From the NCBI GenBank assembly GCA_039105265.1, contig JAPFFF010000004.1, forward strand, positions 8,103,501 through 8,167,500: a DNA stretch of 64,000 nt, given 5' to 3'. This DNA is from Tritrichomonas musculus. Lineage: Eukaryota; Parabasalia; Tritrichomonadida; Tritrichomonadidae. The position numbers were made by a program, and so were the translations under genes. The notes beneath the pieces were generated by a model. It did not search any database and was not told the origin of the DNA. It was given only the letters and a program-made list of their open reading frames with translations. How positions within the stretch are numbered: position 1 is the stretch's first letter; the number at the start of each line of letters is the position of its first letter. Positions 20,260-30,082 of the stretch are shown piece after piece.

Positions 20260-20830
20260 AGGAGGATATACTTTAAAAGAATCAGAAGCTACATTTAATT
20301 TCCCCTTGTCACCAAAAGAATTAAATGATTTGTTATTCTCATATATGTTAGATCTTGAAAGCTTAGAAAAACTTCATCATCAAGCGTCATACAGGACAAG
20401 AAATGTACCAAAAATGACAAGCAGATTTGCAATTCTTAATAGACTCATTACTGTATCATAATTCAACGCTCTGAACAAAGAAAAAGAGTGATCAAGTGAC
20501 CAGATTCATTTCATTGACCAATTGCTTTTAACAAATACAGAAGTTTTAATTGATTGAAATATGGAATTCCTACAATATACAGAATTGCAACTCAAAAACA
20601 TTATTCAAATTAGAATGATTTGGCTTTCAAAGCGTAGCTTTTCTCCTGAAGAAGATATTTTTATCATTCAACATATTTCGGACTAGATGGAAAATAAAGA
20701 TATTGCAAACTGCTTCATATGCAGAACAACTAATGAGGTGAAAAAGAGAAGCTAAATTGGTTGTTATAAAAACGATACGTATCTTAATAACGTGTTCAAA
20801 TTCAAGTCTTTTCAAAAAGTGGATCAAAAT
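20260..20830 (+). pseudogene. Relic with a Myb/SANT-like segment
   Basis: The plus strand contains two open stretches in one frame: LRRYTLKESEATFNFPLSPKE...MTSRFAILNRLI (about 20260-20458) and, after stops, LSKRSFSPEEDIFIIQHI, ENKDIANCFICRTTNEVKKR (about 20625-20755). The second piece has the spacing of a Myb/SANT helix-turn-helix (acidic start, D-IA, R-NEV-R). It may be a dead Myb-like gene or the DNA-binding part of a transposon. Several stops; assignment tentative. Confidence 0.4.
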
Positions 20831-20867
20831 GACGAATCTTTATGAACTAAAACCTATAATAGAAAAC

Positions 20868-21567
20868 CATTATTATATATAACATGCTACAATCTTGATG
20901 GCATTGAATCGATTAATCTACGGATTCAATGCACATCTAATTTTTCTCAAGTTTCAAAAATTATATCAATAGTTCGTTTTTTGTTTTAGGGCTTAGTTCA
21001 TAAACCTTATCTTTTAAAATGGACCAGAGGTTTTCAATTTGATTCATATCTGGAGAACTGGCCAGTTCTTCAGGATTTGACAATAATTTGATAAGTAATC
21101 TATTGTTGATTTCACAGTGTGCAAACTTGCACCAACTTGCATTAAGACCAATTGAAAATGGCCACAAATTTCGTTCATTGATTGTATAAGCCCTGAACCA
21201 TCAATGTATTCGTCAACATAACTTTCAGCATTGATTGAACCTTAAATGGCAATAAGAGGAGTACAATAATTTTTGGAGATGCCTCCAAAAATCATAACTC
21301 TTTTTGGAAACTTTTTTGCAGAGCATTGAACATATGGTAATGTTTCTCCTCTTCTTTGCCAGAGCCATTTGTGAGATGCTGTTAACTCAAAACTACTCTC
21401 ATCAGTAAACAATACGCTGTCAAAATTGGTATGGTTTTCAATGTAGTGTGTGCAAAATACAACTCGGTTATGTCTTTGCTCTTCAGTTGTGAAAAATATG
21501 TGTAATGGTGGCAAGTATTTAAGGCCAGCGTCATGCTGGACTGAATAAACCAAAAAAGGCTGTATTT
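20868..21567 (-). pseudogene. Tc1-like (DD34E-type) transposase relic (second type)
   Basis: Similarity runs through the catalytic core: VQHDAGLKYLPPLH, FDSVLFTDESSFEL (first Asp), WLWQRRGETLPYVQ, KRVMIFGGISKNY, INAESYVDEYID, FQLVLMQVGASLHT, SPDMNQIENLWSILKDKV (final Glu), and a decayed tail LIDSMPSRLQHVI near 20880. The second catalytic Asp, expected in LMQDGA, is Val here. There is an in-frame TAA at 21243-21245, a frameshift near 21060 between KNWP and SSPDM, and another after the ELLI segment. The N-terminal DNA-binding part cannot be recognised. A fragment TGACCCCCTA at 22137-22146 could be one end of the parent element. Confidence 0.85.
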
Positions 21568-22555
21568 TTACTCATTTCAATATAATTAAACTTAAACATT
21601 TCTGGTACAAAAACAATACCATATTCACAATACACTCATCAAATATGCAATCGAAAACTAATAAATATTAGCCCAAACTGGTATGGTTGTTGAGTCATGA
21701 AGTGTGTCTCCCTGCTGCAGGTACAAGTTCTATATTATATAATATAAAATCTCATCAAATATCTGCTATCATACACATGTTGGTCCATGTACTTATTTTA
21801 GTCGACTTTGGCAAATCATTTTTAAGTGACTCGTATTATTTATTTATTTTTTGATTTTTTCAACTTTTTTCTTGTTGATTTTTTAAACAACAACAGCAAA
21901 AACAAGTTTTCGATTTTGTTAAATTGGTTGTAATAATGCTTATTTAGATTAATCAAAAAATTGAGGGCTCCTCGTTGTGATGCTTGGACTAATTTTTTTT
22001 GGAATTTAATCAGAATTTTTTTTTGGGTGTAATCTTTTAGCACAGTGCTGCAGCACAGAGAACTTTTTGTATGTATATATGGTCTAAATAAAACTTTTTG
22101 AGAAATTAAAATTAATATTTTTTATACAAAATAGCATGACCCCCTATTCATGCTTTTTTTATTCCTTTAAAATAATTTAAAAATATTTGTTTTCTTATTT
22201 AATATTGATTTTAACCATTAAATCCTAAATTTTATCAATTTAGGAAGCCCAACAAGCCATTTGATTCTCTAAATCAACCATTTTTGAGAAGAATTATTTA
22301 TCAAATAATAATCTCATTTTTGAAAATTTTCGATTATTTCGCCTTTAACATATTCTCTAAATGGCATAAATTAAGAAATCAATAAAAAATACAAGGAACT
22401 TTTAATCTTTTCTATGTAAAATAAAGCTCGAAAAAATGGACGATTATTTTCTTCTGAAAAAGTTGTATGTGCTATAAAGAATTCCTCTTTTTTTTTTAAA
22501 TTTAATAAACGTTTGATAATAATTTATTGTATAATAATTTTTTTTTTTTACAAAG
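21568..22555. other. Intergenic, decayed sequence
   Basis: Possible N-terminal remains of the Tc1-like copy (minus strand, about 21600-21800) are too broken to read. CATGACCCCCTA at 22135-22146 resembles the right end of element C (TTGACCCCCCTA) and may be a solitary element terminus. At about 22240-22370 the plus strand has a short open stretch (RKPNKPFDSLNQPFLRR...) of unknown origin. The 67-codon minus-strand ORF at 21840 is low complexity. Confidence 0.4.
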
Positions 22556-22626
22556 TCGCTGGTAGTGTAATGGTATCATGTAGGATTGTCGTTCCTGTGA
22601 CCCGGGTCCGATTCCCGGCCAGCGAG
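22556..22626 (+). tRNA. tRNA-Asp (GTC)
   Basis: A 71-nt cloverleaf. Acceptor TCGCTGG pairs with CCAGCGA. The D arm has TAGTGTAATGGTATCA. The anticodon stem TAGGA/TCCTG encloses TTGTCGT with anticodon GTC, and the T arm is CCGGGTCCGATTCCCGG. Discriminator G. An eight-T run follows directly as terminator. No intron. Confidence 0.96.
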
Positions 22627-22939
22627 TTTTTTTTCTCCAAATATTGGATTTTTCAACATTTAGATTTTATCATCATTTTGAGCTAACTATACTTCAAAAA
22701 GTAGAAATATTAAAAGATTTTGTTTTATCTCTCAAATTCTACTAGTATTTAGATACATTTCGTTATTATTATTTTAATTAAAAAATGATTCCTAAAAATA
22801 TATTGAAAATTCATATAATGTTTCCTCACTTTTTAGGTTTGAAATCTTCTAGAGTTCATTTAAGCTTTACCGAAGAACGTCAATTTCTTTAATTGATGAG
22901 AACAAATAATATATTTTACACTGGTGATGATTATCACTT

Positions 22940-23640
22940 ACGTCTATGAATTTTTATTTCAAATATTCGTTATTACCAAGAATTTAACAAGAAAAAAGGC
23001 CTTACATTTATTATTGGTATCAACCAATTTTCATGCTACACACCAGCTAAATATAACTCTATCTTAGGAGTTCTATCAAACCACATAAAAGATAGAATTA
23101 TATTCATAAACAAAGAACGCAGCACAAGATTCTTTGATTAGGATGATAAAGGAATCTTTTAAATCAATTAAAAATCAAGGAAAATATGGCTCATACTGGC
23201 TATTTTCTTCATTTGCTACCTCAGATAGTGCTTATACAATTAAAACAGGCAATTTACTTCAAAATCTACTCGATTGCGTCAGAATATGCTTTGAATACAA
23301 TATAAGCTGGCCATACAATACCTTGACTTATGCTCTTGAAAAACAAAATTAATAGGCCTATTAATTTCAGAGTCAGATTATCTTTACAAAGACATTGAAG
23401 GATCAAGTTCTTATGATCAAGCAAAGCCATTAGCAAATTTGCAAAACATGTCAGCGTTGAAACAAGTAATGAAAACAATCTCAAAGAAAAGATTGCCGCT
23501 TATGTGGCTGCATATATCTGCACTGCTGCTGGAAACACGCCATTTATGCCATACACAGAAGGAATTTTTTTTTAACATAATAGATGCTTGATTGCATCTG
23601 CTGCCTTAGTTGCTCTTGATGAATAAATGTTAAAAATTTT
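22940..23640 (+). pseudogene. Unrecognised decayed gene
   Basis: Protein-like sequence continues across frames: LTFIIGINQFSCYTPAKYNS and ILGVLSNHIKDRIIFINKER (about 23005-23125), then an open 72-codon piece at 23134-23352 (MIKESFKSIKNQGKYGSYWL, FSSFATSDSAYTIKTGN, CFEYNISWPYNTLTYALEKQ), then LISESDYLYKDIEGSSSYDQ and, in a further frame, IAAYVAAYICTAAGNTPFMPYT (about 23490-23560). The non-biased composition argues for a former real gene. At least two frame changes and several stops. I do not recognise the family. Confidence 0.5.
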
Positions 23641-23702
23641 TTTTTTGCATTTTACTTTTGATGGTATAAAATGACATATTATTGCTTTCAAATAAAAAAA
23701 TA

Positions 23703-24499
23703 GGGGGGTCAACCGACGAAAATGTGTCAAAAAATATTTTTTTTAAAGATAATGATAAATAAAAGATGGAAATATATTCCTTACTTTATATAGTTTATTT
23801 TAAAATATTTATTATTAAATTTCATCTATAGGTCCACAAAAGGCAACAACTTTTCGAAAATTAAAAAAAAAAATTAACCATAATTCACCATTTTATAAAA
23901 AAGTGGCTTTTATGATTGCTTGAATCAAATTGATTAATATTTTAAGTTTTATTCAAGAAGGTTATTATGAAAATACTTATTTGCTTAGATTATCAATTTA
24001 AAATTAATTTTTGAATCACAATTTAAATTATTTAAATATCATAATAATATAATCATTGATATATATTTCAATCTATCATAAAATTGATTTTTAATAGATT
24101 TTCTCTTTTATTTTTTAATATTTTTATTACATTTGCATCAATTTCATATAATCATTTAGAATATAACTATCATATAACATTTTATGTAATTAAAGAGCAG
24201 AATTAAAAAATTATCACATTTAAACCTGTTTTATAATCATTTCAATGGTAGAACAAAGTCTTTTATTAATTATCTTAATGATTTTACTGAAATTTTTAAG
24301 AAATAACTCAATTTTCAAATCACAAGTCATTACAACTTTAATGCTTTGCCTTTTTTGGCCCTATAGATAAAATTAGGAAAAAATATTTTTAATAAATAGT
24401 ATATTCAATGAACTATATAGTTCTATAATTATTATACAAAAATTCTCAGATTTTAAGTTTGCTTTAAAATTTTGACAAAAATTTTACGGTTGACCCCCC
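23703..24499. mobile_element. Non-autonomous TIR element C, TA target site
   Basis: Ends are GGGGGGTCAACCG and its inverted copy CGGTTGACCCCCC, flanked by TA at 23701-23702 and 24500-24501. The inverted similarity goes further in: ATCTATAGGTCCACAAAAGG at 23824 matches the inverse of the right arm at 24346-24368, so the original terminal repeat was about 150 bp. The 797-bp element has no ORF. A related but older copy lies at 51033-53303. Confidence 0.8.
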
Positions 24500-24651
24500 T
24501 ATATAAAAAACTTTTATTTCTATTTTTCATATCAATTAATAACAAAACTATTTCATATCATTTGTCATTGCTCATTAATTCATTCCAAATCAATAAATCA
24601 ACATTGAATAAAGATTATATCATAAAATCCATATTATTTTTTTGTTGAACA

Positions 24652-24891
24652 TTAAATTTCAATTCCATCATATGTTGAAACAAATGCTATTTGCATAATC
24701 GATGGAAGACCTTTGTTCCTGCCCAGAATCCATTCTTCAAGCTCTTCAAAACTGTTTTATGCCATTTCCGGTGTCGCATAGAATCGTCCTGGAACTTTCA
24801 TGTTTGGAATAAAGCCAAATGGGATTTCATAGACGCATGGCGATATTTCTTTAATCATTTTTGGATCAATTTCTAATTCTTTTCGATTCAT
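24652..24891 (-). pseudogene. RtcB-like RNA ligase, N-terminal fragment
   Basis: From the ATG at 24891 the frame reads MNRKELEIDPKMIKEI, SPCVYEIPFGFIPNMKVPGR, FYATPEMA, a stop at 24757-24759, then NSFEELEEWILGRNKGLPS and IMQIAFVSTYDGIEI before another stop. This matches the first part of RtcB (the tRNA-splicing and repair ligase), whose eukaryotic members begin with a segment ending in GFVPNMxVxGxFY and continue to LPxxxxIAxxxxLPGI. All metal-binding and GMP-attachment residues lie downstream and are missing. A dead, truncated duplicate of a host gene. Confidence 0.75.
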
Positions 24892-25660
24892 GCGTTTAAT
24901 GAAAATGATATTTTGATAAATAACTTTTTTACGGTTACAAAAATTTTAATTTGACCTTAAAAATTTATATGCAAAACTTTTTCAATACTATTCAATCCAA
25001 ATTTTTGAGAACAAATCATTCAATTTATGATCAAATCAAAACTTTTTGGTTTCTTATTGAAGGAAGTTTAGGACATTTTTACAGCATTTTTTATAAAATT
25101 GAATTTTAATTATTTGGTATGGTTTAATTTTTTTAATTTTTAATTTTTCCATTAAATTTATATCAGATAAATTTTTAGATTTTACATAATGCTTACTCAT
25201 AATATGTGCATTAAGCATAATCTTTAAGTATCAAGTACAATTAGAAGTATTACAATTAATTTTTTTACTAATTTTATTGGACAATCAACCAAATAAATTT
25301 TTCCTTTTCAACTTTAACTTGATATCTCTTTAAATTAAAATTTCTATTTTTCATTTTTATTAATATTAAACTGTTCACAATTCAAAACATTCCTTATTTA
25401 GATAAAAGGAGCCATTTATCAATTGAATTTTAAAGGGCCATTTTTCAACAATGTTTTGATCATCTGGCCAAGTTAAAAGTATAATGCTAAATTATTTAAT
25501 TTAACAATAATAAATAATACATATAATTAAAAGTATTTATTAATTAACAATTGACTAAGATTGATTAAATTTATTCAATTTTCAAATGATTATTTGATAA
25601 AATAACGTCCATTTGTTATGAGTTCATTTTTGCTTTGTACATTTTTTTATAACCATTTAA
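24892..25660. other. Intergenic, AT-rich
   Basis: Mostly AT-rich. A minus-strand scrap at about 25385-25480 (LTWPDDQNIVEKWPFKIQL) looks like former coding sequence but is too short to assign. The right end is the promoter side of the ankyrin gene, where ACCATTTAA precedes the ATG. Confidence 0.45.
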
Positions 25661-27511
25661 ATGGAAATCCAAGAACACTTGGAAAAAATGACCAATATAT
25701 ACGATATTATTTTAAAATATATCGATTCACATGATGAATTAGATTACATTATTTCCGAATTATCAAATTATTGCCAAAGCCTTGAAAATAGCAAGTCCGA
25801 GTTAAAAGAATTTCTTCAATTAATCGTCAAAATATATAAGCATCATCACCATGTACATCATTTTTTTACAAAAATAGATCATATATTATTAATCTTTAAA
25901 GAAAGCATTCAAAAACACTTATCAAATTTGGAAATTTTTGATATATTCAAAAAATGCAAAAGAATTTTGCTTTTTCTTGTTGAAGAAAAAGTGTTGATTA
26001 TCAATAAATACGTAGCACTAAAAATGCTTGATGAAAAATACAACAAATATACTTATGCTTATTATTTTTATCCTGAAATAAAGCACTTTTTTGACATTTC
26101 TTTTATCGAACAAAATTGTGAAATGTTAAATTACATACAAGAACTAATTCAAGATGATTTTGAATCTTTCAAACAAAAAAGAAAAAAAGGTGAAAATGAT
26201 TTATACATATGTGAACTAATACGAAAAGATTTACTTGATGAATTTATCATTTATTCATCAAAAACCAATCTAAAACTTTCAAAAATCATTGATCAATCGA
26301 TATTTGAAACAAATCAATATTTAATAAACAATCAACCATCATTGATCGAGTATTCAGCTTTTTGTGGAGCGGTTCAAATTTTGAAATACTTATACATGAA
26401 CCAAATTAGGCTAGAACCAAATTTATGGTTATATGCAATTCATGGAAACAATGCTGAACTCATTCATTTTTTAGAAGAAAATAATAAAATACCTTTTTAT
26501 CTATACAAAAAATGCTTAGATGAATCAATAAAATGTCATCACAATGAAATTGCTAATTACATAATAAATTGTGCTTTTGATAACTTTGATAATCAAATGA
26601 AATATCAAAGCATACTGTCATACAACTATAATTATTTCCCATCTAATGTCGACCACATTGAAACTTTTTATTATTTGTGCTTGTGCAACAATGCATTCAT
26701 GGCAGAAATGATATTAAACACTTATCAAATTGATATTACATCAAAGATAAACGATAAAAGTTTTTTATATTTGTCAGTTGAAAAAGGAAATTATGACATC
26801 GTTGAACTTTTATTAAACAATCCTAAAGTTGATGTAAATGAAAAATATATCTATGAAGATTATGACATAACAAAAGAAGAAAAGGCTCCAATACATGTTG
26901 CAGCTGAAAAGAAATATAACAATATCTTAAAACTTTTATTGAAATCCCCAAAAATTGATGTTAATGCAAAGAACATATTATTATCACAAGAAAAGGAAGA
27001 AAAAACTTCACTTCATATTGCTGTTGAAACTGGGAATTCTGAAGCTGTTCTTCTTCTATTAGCATGCCCAGAAATTGATGTGAATATCAAATACATTTAT
27101 GCAGAAACACAAGCACTTTCATACAAAAAATGGCATTTTAGAATATCACCATACTTGACAGGATACTATTATTACGAAGAAAAAACAGCATTGCATCTGG
27201 CTGTTGAAAAAGAAAACTTAGAAATTGCTCAATTATTGCTTTCAAAGTCAGATATTGATGTCAATGATCAAACGCATACTTTTATGAGAAAATGTGTATC
27301 AACAACAGACTTTGAAGAAAATGAAGAAGAGAAAACTGCTTTGCATTTAGCTGTTGAAAAAAATAATCCATCTCTTATAATGATTCTGCTGGCTTCCAAA
27401 AACATAAATGTTAACATTAAAGATGAAAAAGGAAGAAAACCAATTCAATTGACTGATGATGAAAAAATAAAAGCATTACTAAATCGATGTTCAATGTGCA
27501 ACATTTGCTAA
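25661..27511 (+). CDS. DUF3447/ankyrin-repeat protein
   Basis: 616 residues. The first ~330 residues are the helical DUF3447-type region (for example LIEYSAFCGAVQILKYLYMN, NLWLYAIHGNNAELIHFLEE, CHHNEIANYIINCA). Five ankyrin repeats follow, separated by loops: SFLYLSVEKGNYDIVELLLN, APIHVAAEKKYNNILKLLLK, TSLHIAVETGNSEAVLLLLA, TALHLAVEKENLEIAQLLLS and TALHLAVEKNNPSLIMILLA, each ending in a DVN/NVN turn. The C-terminus is Cys-containing (CSMCNIC). Ankyrin stacks bind other proteins; the partner is unknown. No signal peptide or TM segment. It is the second DUF3447-type protein here, but has much clearer ankyrin repeats than the one at 12370-14382. Confidence 0.93.
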   Translation: MEIQEHLEKMTNIYDIILKYIDSHDELDYIISELSNYCQSLENSKSELKEFLQLIVKIYKHHHHVHHFFTKIDHILLIFKESIQKHLSNLEIFDIFKKCKRILLFLVEEKVLIINKYVALKMLDEKYNKYTYAYYFYPEIKHFFDISFIEQNCEMLNYIQELIQDDFESFKQKRKKGENDLYICELIRKDLLDEFIIYSSKTNLKLSKIIDQSIFETNQYLINNQPSLIEYSAFCGAVQILKYLYMNQIRLEPNLWLYAIHGNNAELIHFLEENNKIPFYLYKKCLDESIKCHHNEIANYIINCAFDNFDNQMKYQSILSYNYNYFPSNVDHIETFYYLCLCNNAFMAEMILNTYQIDITSKINDKSFLYLSVEKGNYDIVELLLNNPKVDVNEKYIYEDYDITKEEKAPIHVAAEKKYNNILKLLLKSPKIDVNAKNILLSQEKEEKTSLHIAVETGNSEAVLLLLACPEIDVNIKYIYAETQALSYKKWHFRISPYLTGYYYYEEKTALHLAVEKENLEIAQLLLSKSDIDVNDQTHTFMRKCVSTTDFEENEEEKTALHLAVEKNNPSLIMILLASKNINVNIKDEKGRKPIQLTDDEKIKALLNRCSMCNIC

Positions 27512-28719
27512 CTTTTATAAAATATTTCTATCATAATTTCATCTTATCCTTACAATTGATTTTGTAATTTTTTTTTTGTAATCATTGATTTCGTCAAAGC
27601 TAACTTTATCGAGACAGTATTTCTTGAGGATTACTGAATCCTCGTCATCATCACTATTTTCTTCATTTTCATTAAATTCTATTTACAAAATGGAACAATA
27701 TTAACCAAAGAAATTAATTAACATAAATATTATAAATACAATATTGCATTTAAAAGAGAAATACATCATGCGATGTGAAAAAAAAATATATTAATTTGAA
27801 GAAATTCATATCAATCATTATAAATAAAGTATAATTTGGGAGAAAATTAATCTATCAGTGCAAGTTTAGGTCTTTTTTGATGTTCTTTTTGTGATCAATT
27901 TATATATCTTATATATATAAATATAAAATAATAATGATATAAAACAAATTCATTGAAATCTTTAGTGAATCATAAAAACACTATATTAAGTGCTAAGATA
28001 TATTTAGGAGTAATTTGCATGAATATATTAAATTCTTTTTAAATTCTCTCACTCACAAATAACAATTGAAAATTTTCAAATTTTTGATAATGTTATGTTC
28101 AAACTATTTGCCATCTTCTATTAAAACAAATTATTACATAACAAATTATTACATAAATTAGAATATGGAAGTGATTAAATATATCAAACATGATTTGGGC
28201 CTAAAAAAGTATCAAAAAAAAAAAAAAAAAAAAAAAAGACATTATATTTGAAATTATCAAATCATTTGATCAATAAAAAACATGTTTAATGCAAAAGATC
28301 ATATATTTTTAAAAATAACAAGCAATATATAGAAAATTAAATAGATATCTGATATTTAATATATTATTTTTCTAATTTATGTATCAATAAAGCTTTAAAT
28401 GAAATACTTAAATATAAATGAAATAGAAAAACGTTAAAACAATAAATATATATTTTTGATGAATTATTATGTGATATTAATTAGATTTTTATTCTTGTGA
28501 ATTTTTTACTGATCAATCCCAATTAAACATTAATACAAAAAATAACATGACATAGAGAAATTTAATGGAATATAAAGAAATATTGAATTTTCAATAATAT
28601 TATTATTTCAAAAGAAATTGAGAACAAAAACTAACACCAATTTGTGAGACATTGAAAACTTAAGAAAATTGAATTCATTTAAAATCATATATTCATTATT
28701 TCTGTTGTATTATTTGAAG
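27512..28719. other. Intergenic, AT-rich, with a small coding scrap
   Basis: At about 27570-27690 the minus strand reads EFNENEENSDDDEDSVILKK, YCLDKVSFDEINDYKK, an acidic fragment that looks like a former gene end. An A-run lies at 28210-28237. The rest is AT-rich without features. Confidence 0.45.
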
Positions 28720-29271
28720 ATGGAAAGGAAACATTTAGATAAAAGAACAAGAGGATGCGCTATGCTTAAAAAAATTTTCATTAGAGTGCCTTATTTCGGA
28801 AATGAAATTAGTGCAGAATTCAATTTAACAAATAATAATAATAATAATACATTAACTCCTGATCAAATAACAGAAATAAAAAAGATGAAATATTATATTG
28901 ATTCGCTATTCCGCCTAAGAGGAAACATTATTAAACAAAATGAAGATTCTTTGAAGCTAAATATGGTGAAAAATGAAAAGAAAAGACAAATCTGTTCAAT
29001 GAATTTATCCAATCAGCCAAAAAATTTATTTCATCTTTCAGATGATACTATTAATTTATCCAATATAAAAAGGAATAATATCAACATAATTGAAAATATA
29101 GAAACAAAATCAGAGGGAAATGAACCAAAAGCCATAGAAAAATCTTTAAGTGTAGAAAATGAAAAAGAATCTCAGAAATTTGATTCTTTTAATTTTTTCA
29201 TTATGGACGAAAGCGACAATGATAATTCAATTTTCCAACAGGATGAAGAATTTTTAAATTTTTATTGTTAA
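28720..29271 (+). CDS. Hypothetical protein, unknown family
   Basis: 183 residues from the first ATG; a longer open frame upstream has no ATG. Residues 1-35 are basic and ordered-looking (KHLDKRTRGCAMLKKIFIRV). An Asn run follows, then a helical segment (LTPDQITEIKKMKYYIDSLF). The C-terminal half is polar and ends in an acidic stretch (MDESDNDNSIFQQDEEFLNF). No motif is recognised. TCATTATT about 25 nt upstream could be the initiator. Plain composition and an intact frame favour a real gene, but I cannot propose a role. Confidence 0.55.
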   Translation: MERKHLDKRTRGCAMLKKIFIRVPYFGNEISAEFNLTNNNNNNTLTPDQITEIKKMKYYIDSLFRLRGNIIKQNEDSLKLNMVKNEKKRQICSMNLSNQPKNLFHLSDDTINLSNIKRNNINIIENIETKSEGNEPKAIEKSLSVENEKESQKFDSFNFFIMDESDNDNSIFQQDEEFLNFYC

Positions 29272-29274
29272 TTA

Positions 29275-29802
29275 TTTTACACAAATCATTAAAAATGTAC
29301 TCTAATTAAAAATATTTTTTTTTTAGCTCGACTTTATCAAATAATTGAAAACTTATTAACTAAGAATTATTTTAAATTCAAGTAAAATTCACTTATAGTT
29401 ATATTGAAGGAGATCATAATCTGATTGAATGAAAAAGACCCTTGACTGTTAAGGTTAATATTGACCTTATATAGCACTCTAGAAAATTATAGTTGAAAGA
29501 ATTATTTTTTTTAATCTCATATTGATGTTATTATGAAAATCGGTAAAATGCTGGAGTTTATGTGATTTTATACACTAATGGTTGATTGTTTATCAAAGAA
29601 CATTTGTAAATATTATTTGAATTACACTGTGATCATCTCAAAAATGATTAAACAATAAAATCATCAAAGAAATAATTCTAATATTGAATGTACATTCTTT
29701 TTTGTGAACTAGTATCAAAATATTCTTTTTCAATTTAATACTCTCAAAAATTCAATATCATTCTATTCAAATTTCAATATGCACTTTTCTCTCTATCATT
29801 CG

Positions 29803-29834
<32 letters not shown>

Positions 29835-30082
29835 ATAAAAATTCACTAGAAATAAAGATCCTGTTAAAATAATTGAAATTCAGAGTATATTATCAATATT
29901 GAACTTAATTATACGTTAAACACTTTAATATATTTGTTGTTGAGTTATAAATATAAAAAATAAAAAATAAAGAGAATGCTTGATGTGATTTGCTTGTTTA
30001 TTCTATATCTAAAATTTCTATGATTTTTATATAAAAACATACTTAAACATTTTTATATTTAAATGAGTTGGATTCTGAATGT
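29275..30082. other. Intergenic, AT-rich
   Basis: It contains a short palindromic AAGGTTAATATTGACCTT at 29451-29468 and a long T-run at 29803-29828. No gene is seen. Confidence 0.5.

Noticed and set aside
21840-22043. 67-codon minus-strand ORF
   Set aside because: K/L/N-biased and without recognisable similarity; considered as a transposase N-terminus but no helix-turn-helix pattern could be supported.
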